From contig ASHK01000011.1 in the NCBI GenBank assembly GCA_000695745.1, positions 1-5,385 on the forward strand: DNA of 5,385 nt. Direction: 5' to 3'. A program made the translations under genes and the position numbers. Each line of letters opens with the position of its first letter. Position 1 is the first letter of the stretch. Positions 1-4,421 of this stretch are shown here, in pieces. The stretch comes from Vibrio madracius (GTDB taxonomy: Bacteria; Pseudomonadota; Gammaproteobacteria; Enterobacterales; Vibrionaceae). Below the pieces are notes generated by a model. That model was not told the origin of the DNA and searched no databases. It was given only the letters and a program-made list of their open reading frames with translations.

Positions 1-171
1 AAGTAAGGTTTTGATCTCTTGCGTTGATAAGCCCAATGACGTTTTTACCATTTGAAGTAATGGGGCAAAGTTAAACCACACCACAAAAGTAATAAAAAAG
101 GCCATCCAGCTTAAGTGCAGTGTTTTCATCTTCCCTGAAAACGAAAACAAATTAAATTTAGTGCTTTCCAT
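1..171 (-). CDS. NarK/NNP-family MFS nitrate/nitrite transporter, N-terminal part
   Basis: The first 57 codons of a membrane transporter are present; the rest lies beyond the left edge. The reading frame is open from the ATG at 171 to base 1. After a polar N-terminus of about 16 residues comes TLHLSWMAFFITFVVWFNFA (residues 17-36), a hydrophobic first membrane helix. The HLSW-x-AFF-x-TFVVWFN pattern is what I know from the start of nitrate/nitrite porters of the major facilitator superfamily (NarK, NasA of Bacillus). An AAAAGGAA ribosome-binding site lies 6-7 nt before the ATG. It is the last visible gene after cobA-nirB-nirD on the same strand, 55 nt after nirD, which fits uptake of the substrate reduced by NasA and NirBD. 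I infer an inner-membrane location. Whether it moves nitrate, nitrite or both cannot be told from this fragment, so no symbol is given. Confidence 0.85.
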   Translation of the reverse strand, partial: MESTKFNLFSFSGKMKTLHLSWMAFFITFVVWFNFAPLLQMVKTSLGLSTQEIKTLL

Positions 172-186
172 AACAAATTCCTTTTA

Positions 187-206
187 CTGATCAATGTGTT
201 GATCAG
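187..206. repeat. Perfect inverted repeat in the nirD-transporter gap
   Basis: CTGATCAA (187-194), TGTG, TTGATCAG (199-206) forms perfect 8-bp arms around a 4-nt loop. On the minus-strand transcript it lies 20 nt after the nirD stop and ends 15 nt before the transporter ATG, just ahead of its ribosome-binding site. No U-run follows, so it is not a standard terminator. It could be an RNA hairpin that affects transporter translation or protects the upstream mRNA end, or a protein-binding site. Confidence 0.6.
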
Positions 207-226
207 ATTTCCTTGTACACGAAGAG

Positions 227-565
227 TTAAGCTGCAAGTGGCAACTTGAGTTGAACATCATTACCACTGACTCGTACATCAAACCGTGTCAGTTGGACCT
301 CTGGCTCTTCAATGCAGACACCCGTTTGTAAGTTAAAGTGCTGCTTGTAAAGCGGTGAAGCCACACAAGGTTGGCCATCTAGCGAGCCCATAATGCCGCG
401 AGACATCACATAGGCATGACCAAACGGATCGTAATTGCAAAGCGCGTACAGTTGGTCGCTACGCTGACAATAGAAAATAGCGACCTGTTTATCTTCGACT
501 TTAGCACACACTCCGGTATGGGGTACTAAGTCATCAGTTGAGCAAACAGTTAACCACTGACTCAT
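227..565 (-). CDS. nirD: NADH-dependent nitrite reductase small subunit NirD
   Basis: This 112-residue protein resembles E. coli NirD (about 108 residues) along its length, beginning MSQWLTVCSTDDL and containing TGVCA, VAIF, NYDPF, MSRGI and VASPL blocks. NirD has a Rieske-type beta fold and is the small partner of NirB in the cytoplasmic reduction of nitrite to ammonium. The CxH and CxxH cluster ligands of true Rieske proteins are absent: NYDPF and SPLYKQHF stand in those places, as in enterobacterial NirD as I remember it. The ATG at 565 is chosen because AAGGAG at 572-577 lies 6 nt upstream. An in-frame TTG at 586 would add seven residues but would put the ribosome-binding site inside the gene. 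It follows nirB by 51 nt and precedes the transporter by 55 nt. Confidence 0.95.
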   Translation of the reverse strand: MSQWLTVCSTDDLVPHTGVCAKVEDKQVAIFYCQRSDQLYALCNYDPFGHAYVMSRGIMGSLDGQPCVASPLYKQHFNLQTGVCIEEPEVQLTRFDVRVSGNDVQLKLPLAA

Positions 566-571
566 ATTCTT

Positions 572-577
572 CTCCTT
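572..577 (-). promoter_or_regulatory. nirD ribosome-binding site
   Basis: AAGGAG on the minus strand, 6 nt before the ATG at 565. It decides the nirD start in favour of MSQW over the upstream in-frame TTG. Confidence 0.8.
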
Positions 578-616
578 AACTATCAAATTTCATTCGCCTA
601 TAGCGAGGCAACGTCG

Positions 617-1600
617 TTAAACTTCAACAACATCAATGCGTTGCTCCAAAACAAGCGCTTGTTTCTTATTATTAGTTGGGAATCTTTGTTGGCGAATATT
701 GACAAACTGAAGGTTACCATCCAGCTCATCGGTATTAATAAAGTGTTGGAATCGTTTCAGTTTTTCTGGGTTTTCGAGTGTGGTTTTCCACTCACACTGA
801 TACTTACCGACATTGGTAGCCATGTCTTTTTCCAGCTCATCGGCGAGTTGCAATTTGTCATCGACAATCACTTGTTTGAGGTATTCAATGCCGCCCTCTA
901 GGTTTTCAAGCCACACAGAAGTTCGTTGTAAACGGTCTGCAGTGCGGATGTAAAACATCAATAGACGGTCGATATAACGAATCAGTGTTTGTTCATCAAG
1001 ATCAGTGGCTAGTAAGTCAGCGTGACGAGGACGCATGCCACCATTTCCACACACATATAAGTTCCAGCCTTTGTCGGAGGCAATCACACCAATGTCTTTC
1101 GACTGCGCTTCTGCACATTCACGAGTACAACCTGAGACAGCGAACTTCAGTTTGTGAGGCGATCTTAGTCCTTTGTAACGATTTTCGATGTCGATAGCTA
1201 AGCCTACACTGTCACCGACACCATAACGGCACCATGTGCTCCCCACACACGATTTCACCGTTCGTACCGATTTGCCATAGGCGTGTCCGGTTTCAAATCC
1301 TGCTTCCACCAATCGTTTCCAAATCAAAGGCAACTCATTGAGTTGTGCCCCAAACAAGTCAACGCGTTGACCTCCGGTAATCTTGGTGTAGAGGTCGAAA
1401 TCTTTAGCTACCTGACCAAGTACAATCAATTTATCTGGTGTGATTTCCCCACCAGCAATACGAGGAACCACCGAATATGTTCCATCTTTTTGCATATTAC
1501 CTAGATAGATATCGTTGGTATCTTGGAGCTCCATGTGTTGCTCTTCTAGAATATAGTCATTCCAAAACGACGCTAAAATTGAGCCACTGTTGGTTTGCAA
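617..1600 (-). CDS. nirB: NirB C-terminal part: siroheme/[4Fe-4S] nitrite reductase domain
   Basis: This frame carries restored residues 531-851; its genuine sequence starts at SILASFWNDYI (base 1582), and the few codons before that are out of frame. It holds the nitrite/sulfite reductase ferredoxin-like half-domain and the siroheme domain. The four cysteines that hold the [4Fe-4S] cluster and bridge to siroheme are present as C-x5-C (CVGSTWC, restored 642 and 648) and C-x3-C (CTREC, restored 682 and 686). Other conserved blocks are QKDGTYSVVPR, KITGGQR, AGFETGHAYGK and NGGMRPRHADLLA. There is no good ribosome-binding site or start codon at its beginning, so it would not be made separately in the broken gene. 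No catalytic residue I can recognise is missing. Confidence 0.88.
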   Translation of the reverse strand: MQTNSGSILASFWNDYILEEQHMELQDTNDIYLGNMQKDGTYSVVPRIAGGEITPDKLIVLGQVAKDFDLYTKITGGQRVDLFGAQLNELPLIWKRLVEAGFETGHAYGKSVRTVKSCVGSTWCRYGVGDSVGLAIDIENRYKGLRSPHKLKFAVSGCTRECAEAQSKDIGVIASDKGWNLYVCGNGGMRPRHADLLATDLDEQTLIRYIDRLLMFYIRTADRLQRTSVWLENLEGGIEYLKQVIVDDKLQLADELEKDMATNVGKYQCEWKTTLENPEKLKRFQHFINTDELDGNLQFVNIRQQRFPTNNKKQALVLEQRIDVVEV

Positions 1601-3170
1601 ATCTCACACCCCAACCCAGAGCCATGACTCGATAGTAATTCATCAAACGTCTTAATTTGGTTAACGCGAATAATGTCGCTGAGTTCGTGACGGGAATAGC
1701 AAAGTGCTCACAAATATCGTTGTTCACTTCCACGCCGAGGTTCATCAGCTCACTATCAAGTACTTGTTTTGCTAACGCTGAACAGCCACCACAACCTGTC
1801 GATGCGTTAGTGGTATCTTTTAGCGCAGCCATCGTGTTACAACCGCTCGCCACCGCTTGTTTGATATCACCCTTTGTCACATCAAAACAGGAGCAGATCA
1901 CCGCAGAGTCAGGCAGAGCATCCACGCCGAGTCCTGCTGAGCTATCGTCAGCCACATTAGGTAAAATTAATATCGATGGGCTGTCTGGGAGAGCCATGTC
2001 GTTTTGTTTGAGTTGCAATAAGCTGCCGTAGGCATCAGCATCCCCTACCAAAACAGCACCTACAATTTTACTGCCATCCTCAGACACAATTAGCCGCTTG
2101 TAGACTTGCTCAATTTCGTCATTGTAGGTGTATGACTGCGCACCAACTGTCTTTCCGTGTACCTCACCAATACTCGCCACATCAACGCCCAGCAATTTAA
2201 GTTTGGTGCTCATATCGGCACCAGTAAATGCCAGTGGCTCCAATGAATCGACCATTTTACTAGCTGCGACTTTTGCCATTTGATAACCCGGAGCAACAAG
2301 CCCGAAGATCTGATTTTGCCACAAAGCACATTCGCCAATCGCATAGATATCATCAACGCTGGTACGGCATTGATCATCAATCACTATTCCGCCACGCTGC
2401 CCTATCTCAATACCTGCTTGACGCGCTAACTCATCTTGAGGACGAATGCCGGCCGAAAAGACAATAAGGTCGGTTTCAAGGTAGGTACCATCAGCAAAAT
2501 TCATTCGATAGCGAGCCTGCTCACCTGCAATAATTTCAGTCGTCGCTTTATCGGTGTGCACCGATACGCCTAAACTTTCAATTTTCCTGCGCAGCAATGC
2601 GCCGCCACCTTCATCAAGCTGCACTGCCATTAGACGCGGGGCAAACTCCACCACATGCGTATCTAAACCAAGGTTTTTAATCGCGTTAGCGGCTTCCAAA
2701 CCGAGTAATCCCCCCCCAACAACGACCCCCGTTTTACTGACTTTACTGCCCAATTCGATGGCATCTAGGTCTTCAATGGTTCGATACACATAACAATGCT
2801 CTTGGTCATTACCCGCAATGGGCGGTACAAAAGGAAATGAACCCGTGGCAAGTACCAACTTATCGTAACTCTCTTGACGCCCACTCTCGGTTGTTACCTG
2901 CTTTTGGTCTGTATCAATCGAAACAACTTTGTCATTTAAGACATAGTTAATCCCATGATTCTGATAATAAGTTTCATCGGTGAGGGCAAGGTGCTCAGCA
3001 CCTTTGTCGTCATCAAAATAGCTGGTAAGCTGCACGCGGTCATAAGCAAGTCGCGACTCTTCTGAAAACGTGATAATTTGCGCTGACTCATCATTTGCAG
3101 CAATCACGCTATCAATGAACTTGTGGCCTACCATTCCATTGCCGACCACCACAATCCTCTGTGTTTTCAT
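1557..3170 (-). CDS. nirB: NirB N-terminal part as readable: FAD/NADH and [2Fe-2S] BFD-like domains
   Basis: As it stands, this frame encodes 537 residues. Residues 1-491 are genuine NirB and the last 46 (from IPVTNS onward) are out-of-frame nonsense. The genuine part has an FAD-binding motif GNGMVGH (10-16), the AYDRVQL-x-SYF block (42-52), LVLATGSFPF near 106-114, an NADH-binding GGGLLGLEAA (152-161), and the second flavin motif DIYAIGEC (274-281). A BFD-like [2Fe-2S] domain follows, with ligands C426 and C428 (ICSCFDVTKGD) and C460 and C463 (TGCGGC). Family knowledge says this half takes electrons from NADH. Without the siroheme half it could not reduce nitrite; if the frameshift is real, the product would be an orphan flavoprotein with a scrambled tail. 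Confidence 0.85.
   Translation of the reverse strand: MKTQRIVVVGNGMVGHKFIDSVIAANDESAQIITFSEESRLAYDRVQLTSYFDDDKGAEHLALTDETYYQNHGINYVLNDKVVSIDTDQKQVTTESGRQESYDKLVLATGSFPFVPPIAGNDQEHCYVYRTIEDLDAIELGSKVSKTGVVVGGGLLGLEAANAIKNLGLDTHVVEFAPRLMAVQLDEGGGALLRRKIESLGVSVHTDKATTEIIAGEQARYRMNFADGTYLETDLIVFSAGIRPQDELARQAGIEIGQRGGIVIDDQCRTSVDDIYAIGECALWQNQIFGLVAPGYQMAKVAASKMVDSLEPLAFTGADMSTKLKLLGVDVASIGEVHGKTVGAQSYTYNDEIEQVYKRLIVSEDGSKIVGAVLVGDADAYGSLLQLKQNDMALPDSPSILILPNVADDSSAGLGVDALPDSAVICSCFDVTKGDIKQAVASGCNTMAALKDTTNASTGCGGCSALAKQVLDSELMNLGVEVNNDICEHFAIPVTNSATLFALTKLRRLMNYYRVMALGWGVRFANQQWLNFSVVLE
1582..1700 (-). other. nirB frameshift interval (second CxxC segment in a third frame)
   Basis: In the frame whose codons start at 1692, 1689 and so on, the minus strand reads RHELSDIIRVNQIKTFDELL, then SSHGSGLGCEICKPTV. 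This matches the NirB segment linking the BFD-like domain to the siroheme domain (E. coli has a GYGCEVCKPTVGS block here). The frame ends at a TAG soon after PTV unless one G is restored. The segment holds C522 and C525 in restored numbering. Its conservation shows it was under selection until very recently, or still is. Confidence 0.85.
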
Positions 3171-3176
3171 AAGGCT

Positions 3177-3181
3177 TCCTT
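3177..3181 (-). promoter_or_regulatory. nirB ribosome-binding site
   Basis: AAGGA on the minus strand, 6 nt before the ATG at 3170, within the 17-nt gap after cobA. The tight spacing suggests cobA and nirB are translated from one message. Confidence 0.7.
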
Positions 3182-3187
3182 TGATAT

Positions 3188-4009
3188 TTACGCTGTCAGT
3201 TGTAATTTTTGTTGTTGGTTTTGATTAGGTGCTTCTATCGATACTCGTTCGTTGAGCTGCGACAGCCACTGCATTTGCTCAGCCACTGTGACCACTTGAC
3301 CGATTACAATGAGAGCAGGCGACTGAATTTGATGGCTATCTCTTAACTCGACAAGCTCATCCAAACTGCCAAGCACCGTTCTTTGCATTGGGCAACAGCC
3401 GTTTTCAATTAACGCTACGGGGGTAGACGCCGATAAACCTGCGCCTATAAGAGAGCTCGCAATCATCTCCGCTTTGCTTAACCCCATGTAGATAACGAGA
3501 GTTTGATTCAGGTCAGCCAGTGCTTTCCAATGTATGTCCAACTCCTTTTCGGCATGGGCGGTGATAAAAGTACACCCTTGAGCTAAACCGCGATGAGTAA
3601 GCGGGATATCAGAGTATGTGGTGCACCCCGAAGCAGCCGTAATGCCTGGAATAATATCGACATCAAAGCCTTGTTTTTTGAGGAGTAGCATTTCTTCTCC
3701 GCCACGACCGAATATAAAGGCATCGCCCCCTTTAACTCGGCAAACTCGTCCACCTCGATGGGCATAGTCGATTAAGGTTTGGTTAATTTGCTGCTGGGTA
3801 TGGCTATGGCAACCCTTAGCTTTGCCAACATAAACCTGCTCGCTGTTGGACGGGAAAAGTGCCTTGATCTCTTGGCTAACGAGATTGTCAAAGATAATGA
3901 CATCAGCAGATTGGATAGCTCGAAGAGCCTTAACCGTGAGCAAATCAGGATCGCCCGGTCCAGCACCCACCAATGAGATATGATGACTTCTCATACTATT
4001 TCCTTGCAT
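3188..4009 (-). CDS. cobA: Uroporphyrinogen-III C-methyltransferase (SUMT)
   Basis: This 273-residue enzyme methylates uroporphyrinogen III twice with S-adenosylmethionine to give precorrin-2, the branch point to siroheme. Family motifs are in order: SLVGAGPGDPDLLT (12-25), VYVGKAKGCHSH (59-70), VKGGDAFIFGRGGEE (92-106), IIPGITAASG (119-128), SDIPLTHRG (133-141) and IYMGL (173-177). Many relatives have Pro where this has Ala97 in KGGDAF. It is a single-domain CobA type: the N-terminal oxidase/ferrochelatase module of CysG is absent, so another gene must finish siroheme. It is first in the operon with nirBD, whose NirB needs siroheme. Two starts are possible: ATG 4009, with AAGGAG 7 nt upstream (chosen as the stronger site), and ATG 3994, with AAGGA 6 nt upstream, giving 268 residues. 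The Gln-rich C-terminal tail (NQNQQQKLQLTA) is not part of the catalytic fold. Confidence 0.95.
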   Translation of the reverse strand: MQGNSMRSHHISLVGAGPGDPDLLTVKALRAIQSADVIIFDNLVSQEIKALFPSNSEQVYVGKAKGCHSHTQQQINQTLIDYAHRGGRVCRVKGGDAFIFGRGGEEMLLLKKQGFDVDIIPGITAASGCTTYSDIPLTHRGLAQGCTFITAHAEKELDIHWKALADLNQTLVIYMGLSKAEMIASSLIGAGLSASTPVALIENGCCPMQRTVLGSLDELVELRDSHQIQSPALIVIGQVVTVAEQMQWLSQLNERVSIEAPNQNQQQKLQLTA

Positions 4010-4016
4010 GGCATTT

Positions 4017-4022
4017 CTCCTT
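4017..4022 (-). promoter_or_regulatory. cobA ribosome-binding site
   Basis: AAGGAG on the minus strand, 7 nt before the ATG at 4009. A weaker AAGGA at 4001-4005 sits 6 nt before the alternative ATG at 3994, so both starts may be used. Confidence 0.7.
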
Positions 4023-4030
4023 ATAGACAG

Positions 4031-4049
4031 GCGAAATTTTTTTATTCGC
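4031..4049 (-). repeat. Short hairpin in the cobA leader
   Basis: GCGAA and TTCGC on the minus strand form a 5-bp stem around a 9-nt loop rich in A (TAAAAAAAT). It lies between the predicted transcription start (about 4052) and the ribosome-binding site at 4017-4022. It is weak, but placed where it could influence translation. No regulator is assigned. Confidence 0.3.
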
Positions 4050-4060
4050 TTGCCAACTTA

Positions 4061-4078
4061 GAGGCAATAAGGATGCCA
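4061..4078 (-). promoter_or_regulatory. Predicted sigma-54 promoter for cobA-nirBD
   Basis: The minus strand reads TGGCATCCTTATTGC from 4078 to 4064. GG (4077-4076) and GC (4065-4064) are separated by exactly 10 nt, as the TGGCRYR-N4-TTGCW consensus requires. TGGC and TTGC are both perfect; mismatches are C instead of R at 4072 and C instead of W at 4063. The predicted start is near 4052, giving a leader of about 43 nt. This would put cobA-nirBD-transporter under an enhancer-binding activator, most likely NtrC during nitrogen limitation (inference). Confidence 0.7.
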
Positions 4079-4209
4079 GCGATGATAATAGCCTCGTTAC
4101 TTTTTCAATAATCTCTTTAAAAACAATGAAATATAAATTTGACCTTTGATTAGGAAACACACAAACATCACCCACAAAAATCCAATTAGAGAAGATTTTG
4201 AGCATTTTT

Positions 4210-4240
4210 AGTGCGAACAATCCCAAAACAGTGCAAATAA
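4210..4240. repeat. AGTGC direct repeats, 20 bp apart
   Basis: AGTGCGAACAA (4210-4220) and AGTGCAAATAA (4230-4240) match at 9 of 11 positions with a period of 20 bp, close to two helical turns. GTGC resembles one arm of an NtrC site (TGCACC-N5-GGTGCA), but no opposing GCAC arm is properly spaced. They may be weak half-sites for an activator or chance. Confidence 0.35.
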
Positions 4241-4276
4241 ACAATAAATCACTGATATTTTATTAAAAAGTCTCAC

Positions 4277-4294
4277 ATACCACTTTAGTGGTAT
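4277..4294. promoter_or_regulatory. 18-bp palindrome, candidate NarL/NarP 7-2-7 site
   Basis: ATACCACT (4277-4284), TT, AGTGGTAT (4287-4294) is a perfect inverted repeat. Its core is TACCACT-TT-AGTGGTA, the 7-2-7 layout bound by NarL and NarP, whose heptamer consensus is TACYYMT; each arm matches at 6 of 7 positions (A at position 5). The centre is about 105 bp upstream of the predicted nasA start and about 233 bp upstream of the predicted cobA start. Vibrios generally carry NarQ-NarP, so NarP is the likelier protein (inference). NtrC is a poorer fit because its arms are GCACC and GGTGC. Confidence 0.6.
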
Positions 4295-4300
4295 ATGAAC

Positions 4301-4319
4301 TAACTAACTGTATTAGTTA
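4301..4319. promoter_or_regulatory. 19-bp dyad, possible operator
   Basis: TAACTAA (4301-4307), CTGTA, TTAGTTA (4313-4319) has perfect 7-bp arms and a 5-nt spacer. It lies 6 bp from the preceding palindrome. The left arm is part of a short tandem AACT repeat (4302-4309). I do not recognise the binding protein. Confidence 0.45.
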
Positions 4320-4363
4320 CCTATATTTAGATTAAGTACATATTTATCGCCACAACCATCCAA

Positions 4364-4379
4364 TGGCGCGCGTTTTGCT
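4364..4379 (+). promoter_or_regulatory. Predicted sigma-54 promoter for nasA
   Basis: TGGCGCGCGTTTTGCT matches TGGCRYR-N4-TTGCW at every defined position, with GG (4365-4366) and GC (4377-4378) exactly 10 nt apart. The predicted start is near 4390, giving a leader of about 32 nt before the ATG at 4422. Klebsiella's nas operon is also known to be transcribed by sigma-54 with NtrC, which supports the reading. Confidence 0.8.
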
Positions 4380-4386
4380 TTCAGTA

Positions 4387-4404
4387 ACAATTAATGAAAA
4401 TTGT
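4387..4404 (+). repeat. Small inverted repeat at the nasA transcription start
   Basis: ACAATT (4387-4392) and AATTGT (4399-4404) pair around a 6-nt spacer, next to the predicted start and just before the ribosome-binding site. It is AT-rich and could be chance. Confidence 0.25.
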
Positions 4405-4408
4405 CAGC

Positions 4409-4413
4409 AAGGA
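4409..4413 (+). promoter_or_regulatory. nasA ribosome-binding site
   Basis: AAGGA lies 8 nt before the ATG at 4422 and supports that start. No other ATG gives the full [4Fe-4S] motif with a ribosome-binding site. Confidence 0.7.
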
Positions 4414-4421
4414 TAGCGGTT

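Larger units (their letters stand above)
617..3170 (-). pseudogene. nirB: nirB, NADH-nitrite reductase large subunit, interrupted by two frameshifts
   Basis: NirB uses NADH electrons, passed through FAD, Fe-S centres and siroheme, for the six-electron reduction of nitrite to ammonium in the cytoplasm. The start ATG at 3170 has AAGGA at 3177-3181, 6 nt upstream, and the stop is at 617-619. The gene cannot be read in one frame. After residue 491 (CEHFA) the protein continues in a second frame (first clean codon at 1692), then in a third from codon Ser531 (1582). Each change is explained by one missing base: T after GCT (1698/1697) and G in GTGGGC (1585/1584). Restoring both gives 851 residues, against about 847 for E. 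coli NirB, with every domain present. Either the sequence has two single-base errors in short homopolymers or the gene was recently inactivated. Everything else looks intact, so I favour error slightly. Confidence 0.9.
4010..4421. other. Divergent cobA-nirBD / nasA control region
   Basis: This AT-rich 412-bp region separates two divergent units and holds no convincing gene. It contains a -24/-12 promoter facing each way (4061-4078 and 4364-4379), an 18-bp palindrome of NarL/NarP type (4277-4294), a 19-bp dyad (4301-4319), and AGTGC direct repeats (4210-4240). The stretch 4096-4209 is AT-rich, with short A and T tracts but no site I can name. No intrinsic terminator with a U-run is visible in either leader, so I see no Klebsiella nasF-style attenuator. 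Confidence 0.8.

Noticed and set aside
187..206. FNR site at the nirD-transporter hairpin.
   Set aside because: FNR needs TTGAT-N4-ATCAA; here the half-sites are in the opposite order (ATCAA-N4-TTGAT).
1582..1700. Programmed -1 frameshifting to make full-length NirB.
   Set aside because: Neither site has a slippery heptamer (contexts TTT-GCT-ATT and ACA-GTG-GCT), two separate shifts would be needed, and NirB is not known to use recoding.
641..2793. Several plus-strand reading frames across nirB.
   Set aside because: They lie antisense to conserved NirB sequence and show no recognisable protein features.
4010..4052. NasR/NasT-type attenuator (ANTAR target) in the cobA leader.
   Set aside because: The predicted leader is only about 43 nt with one weak hairpin, no tandem hexaloop hairpins and no terminator.
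3996..4244. Possible 82-codon minus-strand gene with a hydrophobic N-terminus.
   Set aside because: It overlaps the cobA start and spans the predicted sigma-54 promoter; it has no recognisable family and is probably chance in AT-rich DNA.
4265..4294. Possible intrinsic terminator on the minus strand: palindrome followed by five Ts.
   Set aside because: The T-run begins about 7 nt after the stem, too far for a standard terminator, and no upstream minus-strand gene would need it. The 7-2-7 operator reading is better.
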